DNA of 64,000 nt from an uncultured Bacteroidales bacterium (GTDB lineage: Bacteria; Bacteroidota; Bacteroidia; Bacteroidales; F082), in NCBI GenBank assembly GCA_900317155.1, contig ONFO01000014.1, positions 1 through 64,000 of the forward strand, in the 5' to 3' direction. Below are positions 42,838-52,100 of this stretch, piece after piece (within the stretch, counting starts at the first letter, position 1; the number at the start of each line of letters is the position of its first letter). Position numbers and translations under genes: made by a program. The notes beneath the pieces are model-generated. The model was given only the letters and a program-made list of their open reading frames with translations. It was not told the DNA's origin and ran no database searches.

Positions 42838-43598
42838 AAATCCAATACGCATCTGATCTACATCTGGAGTTCCACGAAAACGGATCGTGGTTGAAATCCC
42901 ATCCATTGCAGGTGACGGGGGATGTGCTGGTACTCGCTGGCGACATCGGTTATCTTGGTGATGACAACTATTCGAGCCATCCATTTTGGGACTGGGCATC
43001 AGAGAATTATCAGCAAGTCATCGTTGTTCCCGGAAACCATGAGTTCTACAAGTATTACGACATCGACACCATGACCGATGGTTGGGATTTGGAGATAAGA
43101 AAGAATGTACATTGCCGCTATAATGCTCTAGTACCATTGTCCGGCGAAATTGACTTGATAGCCACAACCCTATGGTCAAAGATACCGATTCAAGATGCTT
43201 ACATGACAGAACGCTCCGTTTCCGACTTCTACCGCATCATGGCAAGTGGTAAACGGCTGGATTTTACCCGATTCAACGAAGAGCATGAACACTGTTACAA
43301 TTTCCTGAAGAAGGCGGTCGCTGAAAGCAAGGCTAGGCACATCATCGTGGCCACCCATCACGTCCCTTCATACCTGTTGACCGACCCGATGTTCAAGGGA
43401 AGCACTATCAACGGAGCTTTCACGGTGGAACTGTTTGAATTCATCGCTGCCAGCCCGATTGAATACTGGATCTATGGCCATTCACATCGCAACATTGACG
43501 GCATCATTGGCAATACCAAGTGCGTCTCCAACCAATTGGGTTATGTCTCACATGGGGAGCACCTCACTTTTGACACAGGAAAAATGTTTGAAATCTGA
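42834..43598 (+). CDS. Calcineurin-like metallophosphoesterase
   Basis: A 254-residue phosphoesterase with all metal-binding blocks: YASDLHLEFHE (DxH), LAGDIGYLGD (GDx), VVPGNHEFYKYY (GNHE), ATHHVPSYLL (H) and YGHSHRN (GHxH). The substrate may be a nucleotide, nucleic acid or phosphoprotein. Its start overlaps the nucleotidyltransferase stop (ATGA, 42834-42837). A third gene of this type is not part of the classical AbiE pair, so it may reverse or complement the nucleotidyltransferase reaction; this is inference. Confidence 0.9.
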   Translation: MKIQYASDLHLEFHENGSWLKSHPLQVTGDVLVLAGDIGYLGDDNYSSHPFWDWASENYQQVIVVPGNHEFYKYYDIDTMTDGWDLEIRKNVHCRYNALVPLSGEIDLIATTLWSKIPIQDAYMTERSVSDFYRIMASGKRLDFTRFNEEHEHCYNFLKKAVAESKARHIIVATHHVPSYLLTDPMFKGSTINGAFTVELFEFIAASPIEYWIYGHSHRNIDGIIGNTKCVSNQLGYVSHGEHLTFDTGKMFEI

Positions 43599-43603
43599 TA
43601 GTT

Positions 43604-43684
43604 ATGCCATCAATAAAAGAGGGACAATATTCGGTAGTGGTTATTCCACAGGAAGCTTGGGAAAAAACAACAAAAAAGTGTTGA
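43604..43684 (+). CDS. Tiny ORF after the phosphoesterase gene
   Basis: Twenty-six codons starting five bases after the phosphoesterase stop (MPSIKEGQYSVVVIPQEAWE, then TTKKC). It may be a truncated gene start or a mini-protein; nothing similar is recognised. Confidence 0.3.
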   Translation: MPSIKEGQYSVVVIPQEAWEKTTKKC

Positions 43685-43739
43685 TAGCTTGGCGGTAAGT
43701 GGTAAAAAAAGGACTTACCGCCATATTCTCTCTTTTTCA

Positions 43740-43985
43740 TCAGGCAGACTTCAGCAATTCCAACACCTTTTTCAATGTAGCTTCTTCAACGCCTTCGGGG
43801 TTTGGGGCCATGAAGCAGAAGATATCCCTGACCAACTCTAGGATTTTCTCATCGTCGGCGAACTTATAATTATAGAAATCCACCAACTCATTGTATTTCA
43901 AGAAGGTAAAGGTTTTTGAAACAATGGTTAGATTCGTTTTGTACTCCATAACGCCGGGCTGTATCTCGTAGCCTTCTGCTTTCAT
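43740..43985 (-). CDS. Truncated gene of unknown function
   Basis: Eighty-one codons on the minus strand with a protein-like sequence (TFTFLKYNELVDFYNY, EKILELVRDIFCFMAPNPEG). The frame continues upstream a few codons without a start, directly abutting a transposase remnant, so this is probably the 3' part of a gene cut by an insertion sequence. Confidence 0.45.
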   Translation of the reverse strand: MKAEGYEIQPGVMEYKTNLTIVSKTFTFLKYNELVDFYNYKFADDEKILELVRDIFCFMAPNPEGVEEATLKKVLELLKSA

Positions 43986-44008
43986 CCATTTTTGGAAAGA
44001 ATGCTTTT

Positions 44009-44083
44009 TTATGTTTCATCGAAGAACTTGCAGAAGTCGTCTGCCATGCAATAAATTTCCGAAATTTTGCTCTCTGATAACAT
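44009..44083 (-). pseudogene. N-terminal remnant of an IS transposase (IS982-like)
   Basis: Twenty-four codons, starting MLSESKISEIYCMADDFCKF and stopping after a few more residues. This is the characteristic start of IS982-family transposases of Bacteroidota. A minus-strand TATATTTG -7 box (44119-44112) sits upstream, and ATATCGAACTCACGTTAAT near 44162-44180 resembles an IS end. The rest of the element is gone. Confidence 0.7.
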
Positions 44084-44244
44084 AGCGTGTTTCGTTTGTT
44101 TTTTTGCACTACAAATATAAGAAGAATATCACTATATTATTCTTTTTCAATCAATTATCTTATATCGAACTCACGTTAATATTTAGCTGAATGATAGAGA
44201 ACTAAATATCAGAGAAAAGATATAAAAATCTCAGAAACAACACC

Positions 44245-44278
44245 TTATGCTCCAAAAATCACGAAGAAAACCCGCTGA
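44245..44278 (+). repeat. att-like direct repeat, right copy
   Basis: TTATGCTCCA (44245-44254), identical to the tRNA-Ala 3' end, then AGAAAACCCGCTGA (44265-44278). The spacer is 10 bases instead of 4. Distance from the left copy is 3672 bases. Confidence 0.75.
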
Positions 44279-44293
44279 AGCGCCAGCGGGTTT
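44268..44293. terminator. Terminator at the end of the AAA ATPase gene / island edge
   Basis: A perfect 10-base stem, AAACCCGCTG (44268-44277) with CAGCGGGTTT (44284-44293), with T-rich flanks on both sides. Confidence 0.85.
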
Positions 44294-44297
44294 TTCT

Positions 44298-45768
44298 TTA
44301 TAACTTCACAGTGATATTTCCCGTAGTAGCATCCTTGAAATTGCTCTCCGCAAACACCTTTTTCATGTCCTCAATCTGTCGCTTGCACGACTTTGAAATG
44401 CTGATGGTCCGTAAAGCGATCTTTTCAAGCGTTTCCATATTCAAGTTCTTCTGCTCGATAAAAACCTCTCCCATTGCCTCATTGACAACCGCTTCAATAT
44501 CAGCACCATTGAAGCCATCAGTATGCTTAATTAGTTTCTCTGAAGGTTCAAGGCTCCCATAACCTTTTTTCTTAAGATGCACATCGAAAATAGCCTTGCG
44601 TTCTTCTGCAGTCGGCAAATTCACGCAGAAAATCTCATCGAAACGACCTTTTCGTTTCAATTCAGGGGGCAGATGGTCAGCGTTATTGGCCGTAGCGATG
44701 ACGTAAACACTACTCGTCTTGTCTTGCATCCACGAGAGGAAGTAGCCGAACATTCGGGTCATGATATCGTTTCCGCCAATGCCCGAGAATGCCTTCTCGA
44801 TTTCGTCGATCCACAACACACATGGTGAAGCCGCCTCAGCAATTTGAATGGCTCGGTGCAGGTTTCCTTCACTTTCACCCACATATTTTCCCATCATGCT
44901 TCCCATATCCATTTTCAACAAAGGCGTATTGAATAAAGCCGCCGATGCCTTGGCACACAACGATTTGCCGCAGCCCGGCATGCCAACGATAAAAATACCT
45001 TTGGGCACAGCCACATTTTTGTTGATGGCTTCGCCAATGTTCTTGATAATCTTTTCTTTTTTCAGCAGGTATGATTTCAAGGCATTCAAGCCTCCGATGC
45101 TGTCGAGATTGGCTGGGGTGTCGACGAGCTCAAGCAAACCGGATTTCCTGACCATCTGCTTCTTGTGCTGCAGTATCATGGATTGGTCTTCGGCAGTCAG
45201 CGTTCCGTTGCTGCTCATGGCCATATCCAGCATCCGGTCAATCTCAAAATAGGTCAAGCCTTTCAGCGAAGGCATCAGCTTCTCCATCTCGGCTTCCCTA
45301 AAGTTTTCCTTATACTCGTTGACTTCAACGTGCCAATCAATCAGTACCTTTATTTCTTCGTCACTTGGGAAGGTTATGTCAAGATAAGAAGCGTATTTGT
45401 CGAGTTCTTGGGGCAGATGGATATAGGTTGAGACGATGATGACGGTCGTGCTGAACGCCACGGTCGACAGCCTTGGCAATGCCTTCGGCAATAGCGGCTT
45501 TATCTTCGTCATTTCTGTCTGCAGTGAGTTTATCGGTTTCGGCAAGAATCCATCTCTTGGTCGTATCGCCGTTTTCGTGTGCGGCTTCCAGCGACGATTT
45601 CTTTTCTTGCATCTTGTCAAGCAACGACAAAGAAGAATTGATGTCTTCCATGCACTTTTCGCTCGCGCCCATTTCACGAGCCACCTGAGCGATGATTTGC
45701 TCCACCTCCATCTCAGGATGGGCTTCGTATGCTTGCAGCAATGCTGCCATGATTTCGCTGTAGATCAT
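44298..45768 (-). pseudogene. AAA-family ATPase gene with a frameshift
   Basis: The C-terminal ~380 residues form a Ycf46-like AAA ATPase: VIIVSTYIHLPQELDKYAS pre-domain, Walker A VGMPGCGKSLCAK, Walker B CVLWIDEIEKAF, and arginine-finger region KRKGRFDEIF. An N-terminal ~107-residue helical region (MIYSEIMAALLQAYEAHP to AAIAEGIAKAVDRG) is in another frame and starts at 45768 after a minus TACATTTG box. The coding sense switches frame near 45435-45460. Either one indel split a ~490-residue protein, or a deletion joined two genes out of frame. No slippery site seen. Confidence 0.75.
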
Positions 45769-45820
45769 ATATTTATAATATTGCTGCAAATGTAGTCTAT
45801 TTCCAGACCAATGAACGCTT

Positions 45821-47407
45821 CTACTTCTTCAATTCCTCCAACGCGCGCTGCAAGATCTCATCCATCGGTGCATAGATGGGGTAAAAACCTTCATCATCGA
45901 AGAGGTTGCGGGCAATGTAAGCTTTCAACAAGATATTAGCCTCGCGGCGTGCCACCTGCTTCTGCTCATCGGTGCCTTTGATGCCTTTTTCGTCGACCAG
46001 TTTCAGAAGCTCTGCGAACATGACGTCACTCACCTCAAAACCTTGGTCGAAAGCCTTAACGGTCTTGTAACGTTGAAGCTGCTGACGATGCTTGTCGGTG
46101 TATTCAAAAGCATATTGATAAAGCAGGCCTAAATTGACGATGCGGTTGAAATAATATTCCAAGGTGTCGTTCGGCAATGGCACATAGATGTCGGGCATGA
46201 TGCCACCGCCACCGTAGACGGTTTTACCTTTGGGCGTTGTGTATTTCAACGAGTCGGCGAAATGGATGCTGTCCTCGCTGAAGAGCTCACCGTTTTCCAA
46301 ACGCTCAAACGACTCAAGCAAGTATTTTTCATGGTCGCTGTCGTAGGGCTTCTGGATGCAGCGTCCCGTGGGCGTGTAGTAACGTGCCACTGTCAGGCGA
46401 ATAGCGGATTTGTCACTAAGCATGATTTGCTCCTGCACCAAGCCCTTGCCAAACGAACGCCGACCAATGATGGTGCCACGGTCGTTGTCCTGCAAGGCAC
46501 CGGCCACAATCTCGCTCGCGCTGGCCGACTCACCGTCGATAAGCACCACAACGGGAATATCTTCCAGCATCCCATGACGACGCGCTTTCATATACTGGCG
46601 CGGACGGTTGCGACCTTCAGTATAGACGATAAGGCTGCCCTTGGGTAAAAACTCGTCGGCGATATCCACTGCGGCAGTCAAATAGCCACCCGAGTTGCCC
46701 CGAAGGTCAAAGACCAGTTCCTTCATGCCTTGGGCTTTCAGGTCTTTGACACCTTTTCTGAACTCTTCGACCGTAGTCGCCGAGAACTTGCTGAGCTTCA
46801 GATAGCCGATTTTTTCATCAAGCATATAGGCGATGTCAACGCTATAGGTGGGAATCGCGGCACGTGTAATGGTATAGTCGAGCAGGCCTTCCACCCCACG
46901 ACGCAGCACCTTGACGCGAACCTTGGTGTTTTTCGGGCCTTTCAGCTTACGCATCACATCCTCATTCTTCAAGTTTTTACTTGCCACCAAGGTGTCGTCA
47001 ACATAGATGATACGGTCGCCTGCCAAAATGCCCACTTTCTCGGAAGGGCCTCCTTTGATGACGTTGACGATGGCGATGGTATCCTTTTCCAAGCGGAACT
47101 GTACTCCGATGCCATCAAAGCTACCCAATAGCGGGTCATTCACCTCGTTGAATTCCTCCAAAGAGACGTATGCGCTGTGCGGGTCAAGTTTCTCCATCAT
47201 TGCGGCGATGGCTTCGTCCTGAAGTTGATGTGCATCAGGCTGCTCAACATAATCGTTGCCGATGTACCACATCACCTCGTCAAACTTGCTGCCGCCATCC
47301 ACAATCGGGGCAGTTTTCCTGACACCTCTTATAATATAGAAACCCACCATGAAGCCTGCCAACATCAGCAAGACACTCATAATGGGTCTGATTTTGTTTT
47401 TATCCAT
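45821..47407 (-). CDS. S41 C-terminal processing peptidase
   Basis: A 528-residue periplasmic serine protease (CtpA/Prc type). An N-terminal membrane helix or signal anchor (about 9-27) is followed by a PDZ domain (about 85-165, KVGILAGDRIIYVDD) and the S41 catalytic core with Ser in DGESASASEIVAGAL and Lys in SFGKGLVQEQ. A C-terminal helical region completes it. Last gene of the kinase-porW operon, 12 bases after fabD. Confidence 0.93.
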   Translation of the reverse strand: MDKNKIRPIMSVLLMLAGFMVGFYIIRGVRKTAPIVDGGSKFDEVMWYIGNDYVEQPDAHQLQDEAIAAMMEKLDPHSAYVSLEEFNEVNDPLLGSFDGIGVQFRLEKDTIAIVNVIKGGPSEKVGILAGDRIIYVDDTLVASKNLKNEDVMRKLKGPKNTKVRVKVLRRGVEGLLDYTITRAAIPTYSVDIAYMLDEKIGYLKLSKFSATTVEEFRKGVKDLKAQGMKELVFDLRGNSGGYLTAAVDIADEFLPKGSLIVYTEGRNRPRQYMKARRHGMLEDIPVVVLIDGESASASEIVAGALQDNDRGTIIGRRSFGKGLVQEQIMLSDKSAIRLTVARYYTPTGRCIQKPYDSDHEKYLLESFERLENGELFSEDSIHFADSLKYTTPKGKTVYGGGGIMPDIYVPLPNDTLEYYFNRIVNLGLLYQYAFEYTDKHRQQLQRYKTVKAFDQGFEVSDVMFAELLKLVDEKGIKGTDEQKQVARREANILLKAYIARNLFDDEGFYPIYAPMDEILQRALEELKK

Positions 47408-47418
47408 GTTTTACGCTG

Positions 47419-48309
47419 TCATTCGACGGTTGCACTCGACAATTCCAAATTTCTGTCCATCTTGCGGAACAATCCTTGCAGCACCGTGCCAGGTCCCACT
47501 TCGACCACAGTACGGACTCCCGTAGCCAAAATGTTGCTCATGGTCTGCGTCCACATCACGGGTGAAGTCAGTTGGGCAATCAGGTTCTTCTTGATGATCT
47601 CGGGGTCGTTGACCGACTGTCCGGTAACATTCTGGTAAACGGGACAGATGCCTTGGTTGAACGTGGTCTCCTTGATGGCTTCGGCAAGCTCGACACGAGC
47701 CGGTTCCATCAATGGGCTATGAAAAGCGCCACCCACGCTCAGCTGCACCACACGTTTGGCACCAGCCTCCTTCAGCTTTTCGGAAGCGGCAGCCACGCCT
47801 TCCAAAGAGCCCGAGATGACCAACTGGCCGGGGCAGTTATAGTTGGCAGGCACCACCACTGCATCTTTGATGGATGCACAAACACTCTCAATTAAGGAAT
47901 CATCAGCCCCTATGACAGCAGCCATCGTGCCAGGCTGAGCCTCGCAGGCTTTCTGCATAGCCATGGCGCGCTTGCTCACCAAACGCAAGCCGTCTTCAAA
48001 GCTAAGCACCTTGTTGGCTACCAAAGCCGAAAATTCACCCAAAGAATGGCCTGCCACCATGGTGGGGTCAAAGTCCTCAAGCAAAGAAGCCAAAATCACC
48101 GAATGCAGGAAGATGGCTGGCTGGGTCACCTTGGTTTGGCGCAAGTCTTCTTCCGTGCCTTCAAACATGACATCGGTAATCTTGAATTTCAAGATACTGT
48201 TGGCTTTCTTGAACATATCCTTGGCTTTCGACGACTTGTCGAACAAGTCTTTGCCCATCCCTACAAACTGGGCCCCTTGACCGGGGAAAACGTATGCTTT
48301 AATCATCAT
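47419..48309 (-). CDS. fabD: Malonyl-CoA:ACP transacylase
   Basis: A 296-residue enzyme loading malonyl groups onto acyl carrier protein for fatty acid synthesis. GQGAQ near the N-terminus, the nucleophile motif GHSLGEFSALVA (Ser92 region), and the catalytic His in GGAFHSPLM. Complete. ATG codons at 48309 and 48306 are equally possible starts. A block of ATTCAAAA repeats lies upstream. Confidence 0.96.
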   Translation of the reverse strand: MMIKAYVFPGQGAQFVGMGKDLFDKSSKAKDMFKKANSILKFKITDVMFEGTEEDLRQTKVTQPAIFLHSVILASLLEDFDPTMVAGHSLGEFSALVANKVLSFEDGLRLVSKRAMAMQKACEAQPGTMAAVIGADDSLIESVCASIKDAVVVPANYNCPGQLVISGSLEGVAAASEKLKEAGAKRVVQLSVGGAFHSPLMEPARVELAEAIKETTFNQGICPVYQNVTGQSVNDPEIIKKNLIAQLTSPVMWTQTMSNILATGVRTVVEVGPGTVLQGLFRKMDRNLELSSATVE

Positions 48310-48312
48310 TTG

Positions 48313-48366
48313 TTATTTAAGATTCAAAATTCAAAGATTCAAAATTTAAAATTCAAAATTCAAAAT
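48313..48366. repeat. ATTCAAAA short tandem repeats between folE and fabD
   Basis: About six units of (A)TTCAAAAT and close variants fill the whole intergenic gap. The longest block of this repeat family in the window. Confidence 0.75.
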
Positions 48367-48990
48367 TCAGTGCAAGTTACTGCCTATCAGTTGGAAGAAC
48401 TCTTCGCGGGTGGTTTCGCGCTCGAAGGCACCGATGAAGTCGCTCGTCGTGGTCACGGCACCTTGCTTCTGCACGCCTCGCATCGACATACACAGATGTC
48501 GTGCCTCGATGACCACTGCCACACCCAAAGGATGCAACGCATCGTTGATGGCGTTCTTGATTTGGGTGGTCAAGCGCTCTTGTACCTGAAGACGACGGGA
48601 ATACGCCTCCACCACACGAGCAATTTTGCTCAGTCCGGTGATGTAGCCATTGGGGATATAACCGACGTGGGCTTTACCGATAAACGGAATCAGGTGATGT
48701 TCACATAACGAATACACCTCAATATCCTTGACAATTACCATTTGGCGATAATCTTCCTTGAACTTTGCCGACAACAGGATCTCCATCGGGTCTTGTTCAT
48801 ACCCTTGCGTAAGGAACTGCATAGATCTGGCTACGCGCAAAGGCGTCTTTAGAAGACCCTCGCGTTGCGGGTCTTCTCCCAAGAGTTCCAGAATAGCGGC
48901 GTAGTGCTCCTGAAGTTTAGCCAACCGTTCCGTGTCGTACTGCTCGACGACTTCGTAGCCGAAACGTTTCCTAAGCTTTTCGTCCATCAT
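48367..48990 (-). CDS. folE: GTP cyclohydrolase I
   Basis: A 207-residue enzyme making dihydroneopterin triphosphate, first step of folate/pterin synthesis. Motifs: [18 protein letters not shown] (zinc Cys/His) and [22 protein letters not shown], with a second zinc Cys near EARHLCMSM. The start at 48990 overlaps the bactofilin stop by one base (TGATG); an earlier start would run into that gene. Confidence 0.97.
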   Translation of the reverse strand: MMDEKLRKRFGYEVVEQYDTERLAKLQEHYAAILELLGEDPQREGLLKTPLRVARSMQFLTQGYEQDPMEILLSAKFKEDYRQMVIVKDIEVYSLCEHHLIPFIGKAHVGYIPNGYITGLSKIARVVEAYSRRLQVQERLTTQIKNAINDALHPLGVAVVIEARHLCMSMRGVQKQGAVTTTSDFIGAFERETTREEFFQLIGSNLH

Positions 48991-49358
48991 CAGCCGATTT
49001 TTTGCTTGGGCATTGCCACTGTCGATTGCTGTCCCATGACGCACTTGCCTGTGAACTGGGCACCTACTTCGATGAGCAACTGCTTGGTGGTCAAGTCGAC
49101 CTCCACTTTCGAGGTGGATTTCAGGGCGGTCAGCTCATCCGTATTGATATTTCCTTTGACAACACCCGATATTTCAGCTTGTTTGCAGTTCAAATCGCCT
49201 TCGATGACGCCCGTTTGACCTACAGAGATTTTACCATTAGATTTCACTGAGCCAATCAGATGACCGTCGATGCGGATGTCGCCATTCGACTCGATGTCGC
49301 CCTTGAAGGTAGTACCGTTTCCGATGAGGTTGCGTGCAGGTGATTCCATTATAGCCAT
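48990..49358 (-). CDS. Bactofilin-family cytoskeletal protein
   Basis: A 122-residue polymerising protein with the bactofilin beta-helix: repeated short strands with glycine turns ([50 protein letters not shown]). Bactofilins form membrane-associated filaments that organise cell-wall enzymes or polarity. Located five bases after porW in a shared operon. Confidence 0.93.
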   Translation of the reverse strand: MAIMESPARNLIGNGTTFKGDIESNGDIRIDGHLIGSVKSNGKISVGQTGVIEGDLNCKQAEISGVVKGNINTDELTALKSTSKVEVDLTTKQLLIEVGAQFTGKCVMGQQSTVAMPKQKIG

Positions 49359-49363
49359 AGTAA

Positions 49364-52036
49364 CTAGTTTTTATTGTTGGTTTCGATGAATGTATTGTAT
49401 TCTTCCAAGTCCTTGGACTGATAGAAGATAGGATAATTCTTGATTGAGATGGGGGTTATCGTATATTTCGACTTGTCGATGCCTCCAAAGACATAATCGC
49501 TGATGAACATTGAGGCGATATAGTCGGCGGCTTTGCTTTCATTATCGAAGCTACCGATGGTTACGATGGTGTGTTCATCGTCAAGTATGACATTATTGAC
49601 ATTGAAAGAACGTGTGCGATGCTCCTTCTTGTTGAAGTCGCTGATACGCACCAGAAGCGGGTCGACGCGGACGGACTTCGAATCGCAGACAATCATGACA
49701 AAATGCTCCGAATTGGGTTCGTAGACGTAGGGGGTCTCCTTCTTTATTTCAGGCTTGTCACCGCCTTTTTCATTGCCAATATCCGTCAACACCAAACCGA
49801 GATGATACTCCTCATTGATGGTCTCCAGTACCTGTTGCGCGTATGGCGTGATGCTGCTCTGCGGATAAGTACGCACCAGATTGTACAGGGAGAACGCCAT
49901 AGTGTCGATAGCCACCAAACGGCCTTCAGCAACGGCATGGAGGAAAGCGAAACGCGGCATCAGCGCTGTGTCGGCCTCATAAAGTTTCATAGCCCGCTCC
50001 GTGTTCATCTTCACACGGTAGTACTGTCCTTGTTCTAAAGCTTCGTATGTCTTGGCATAGAACTCGGAGGCTTCCTTCTCTTGCGCCTGCAACTTCTCGA
50101 AATAGCTCGGGTCGTTAATGAACTCCGCATAGCTCGAAGTCGGGTACTTGTCGAAAATCTTGCCTTTGTAGATCAACGCTTTTTCTTCATTCGATAAGTC
50201 TTTATACATCTTATAAAGCGCATACCAGGTGGGAAGCTCTTTTTCATTGCCAGGATAGCGGGTGTCCAACTGCTCATACGACTCGATGGAACGCGGCAAG
50301 TCGGAGAGACGGTCCATATAGATGAAACCCATGTGATACAGACCATCGGCAATGAGTGAGTCGGCCACCTCTTTCTGTTCCATGGTGAAAGGTAGGTCTT
50401 GCAGGTAATAACCACGGTCGTGGTTGGTGTAGGATATATTACTCAACGAGTCCTGATTAGCTTTGTTCTCATCCCCTTCCAAACCGCTTTCGTCTTCGCC
50501 TTTCAATACCGCTGCGAGACTTCTCTTGTCGCTGATGTGCCAGTTGTCTTCGTTTTTACGCATACCCCATTTGCGGGTGAATTCGGTCATACCTTTCGAC
50601 ACCGAGTTCGTGTTATAGAAATACCACGAGGCAGCGGCGTTGTTTGTCGGTTCCGACTTTGGTTGCTCACTCTCGCCCACGGCCGAGCCCATCAGTGCCA
50701 GTTGCTCTTCATATTCACGTTGGGCTTTTTCCATCTCCTCTTGCTCGATAACCTGAGCGATGATTTTATCAATCAATATATTGCGTTCGGTGGAATCCAT
50801 GGCGGCCACACGCAACAGACTGTCCTGGTCGCGGACCACGCTGGCATACATCACCAATTCGTTCAGGGTTTGGGAGATGTTCATGATGCTATCATACCCC
50901 TCATATTCGCGGTTCATGCTTGAGACAGCCGTGTCGTAATACGCTTGCGCCAACTCATATTGGTTTTTCTCGAAAAGGATGGAAGCCACCTTGAGTGACG
51001 ACTGCAAGCGTTGTATTTGGTTGTCCTTATAAGCCGCCACCGATTTACGCAGGTAACGAACGGCTTTCGCCTCGTCGCCTTCGCGGAGGGCAAGTTCGGC
51101 CATAGCATAGTAAATACGGTCGCAGAAGTCTTCGTTGTTCGGGTCGCGAAGCATCTTGTTCATCATCTTGTAGAGCTCGGCGGCATTGTCGACAGTACCC
51201 ACTTTAGCCATATTCATCCTCGACTCAAAGACCATTTCATATTCGGGATTGCGCTTGATGACCTTCTTGAATTGCGCCGTGGCGCGTTCCGAGTCGCCTT
51301 GAAGCATGTAAATCTGTCCCAAAATGAACATGGCACGGGTGCGCAAATCACGGTTGTCATTGAGCATGATACCGGATTTCAGGTATTTCACGGCATTGTT
51401 ATAGTCCTTCGTGGCGATATAATAGTCAGCGATGGTGAAATCCATGTTGCGCAAAAGCTCCTTGGGAGGCTTGCTCAGTCCCGATGTCTTAGCCCGCAGC
51501 TGTTCAATCAAGGCGATGGCTTTAGGGTATTCTTCGGTCTGGATGTAGGTCTTAATCAGCCACATGTTGGCCACATGAGCGATATCGTTGGCATTGTATT
51601 CTGTGGCCACAAAGTCGAAGGTGCGCTTGGCTGGAATATAATCGTGTTTGAAGAAATGCGCCTTGCCCATGACCAGATAAGCATCGTCGATCCATTTCAC
51701 GCGTTCGACATTACCGAATTTCATGGAGTGTTTCTGCACGCAGATGGAGGTCTTTTCAAGGGCACGATCCATGGTGGAGTTCATTGCCATGCCATCCTGC
51801 TTGGTACCGTAGTTATAGACGCGCAACACCTTCGAATAGTCGTCCTTCACTTGCGTCTTGAGTTGGCTCTCGCCGTCTTTTAGGCTTTTTTCACCGTTCC
51901 AATAAATGTTGTAATGGCTGGTAAGGTTATGGTACATGCGGCGGGTGAGCGTGTTCTTCTTCGTCGAGCAACCGCTCAACAGCAGAAGTCCAATCACGCA
52001 GACCACCGTCACGATTATGTTGGTTTTTCTATGCAC
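49364..52036 (-). CDS. PorW/SprE-like T9SS lipoprotein with TPR-like repeats
   Basis: An 890-residue lipoprotein (lipobox LSGC, Cys23) with the conserved start TRRMYHNLTSHYNIYWNG followed by many TPR-like helical hairpins (for example AKRTFDFVATEY, EYPKAIALIEQL and NAVKYLKSG) and a C-terminal domain (VKNYPIFYQSKDLEEYNTF-like). PorW/SprE is required for type IX secretion and links the outer-membrane translocon to the inner complex. This fits the three T9SS cargo genes in the window. Confidence 0.88.
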   Translation of the reverse strand: MHRKTNIIVTVVCVIGLLLLSGCSTKKNTLTRRMYHNLTSHYNIYWNGEKSLKDGESQLKTQVKDDYSKVLRVYNYGTKQDGMAMNSTMDRALEKTSICVQKHSMKFGNVERVKWIDDAYLVMGKAHFFKHDYIPAKRTFDFVATEYNANDIAHVANMWLIKTYIQTEEYPKAIALIEQLRAKTSGLSKPPKELLRNMDFTIADYYIATKDYNNAVKYLKSGIMLNDNRDLRTRAMFILGQIYMLQGDSERATAQFKKVIKRNPEYEMVFESRMNMAKVGTVDNAAELYKMMNKMLRDPNNEDFCDRIYYAMAELALREGDEAKAVRYLRKSVAAYKDNQIQRLQSSLKVASILFEKNQYELAQAYYDTAVSSMNREYEGYDSIMNISQTLNELVMYASVVRDQDSLLRVAAMDSTERNILIDKIIAQVIEQEEMEKAQREYEEQLALMGSAVGESEQPKSEPTNNAAASWYFYNTNSVSKGMTEFTRKWGMRKNEDNWHISDKRSLAAVLKGEDESGLEGDENKANQDSLSNISYTNHDRGYYLQDLPFTMEQKEVADSLIADGLYHMGFIYMDRLSDLPRSIESYEQLDTRYPGNEKELPTWYALYKMYKDLSNEEKALIYKGKIFDKYPTSSYAEFINDPSYFEKLQAQEKEASEFYAKTYEALEQGQYYRVKMNTERAMKLYEADTALMPRFAFLHAVAEGRLVAIDTMAFSLYNLVRTYPQSSITPYAQQVLETINEEYHLGLVLTDIGNEKGGDKPEIKKETPYVYEPNSEHFVMIVCDSKSVRVDPLLVRISDFNKKEHRTRSFNVNNVILDDEHTIVTIGSFDNESKAADYIASMFISDYVFGGIDKSKYTITPISIKNYPIFYQSKDLEEYNTFIETNNKN

Positions 52037-52100
52037 TTCCTTGTCGTTTTAAAAGCAATAACTCCAATTTGCCCCGATTATTTCAAAACCGATGAGAAAA

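Noticed and set aside
43435-43698. 87-codon ORF overlapping the end of the phosphoesterase gene
   Set aside because: Out-of-frame shadow of the conserved GHSH region of the phosphoesterase.
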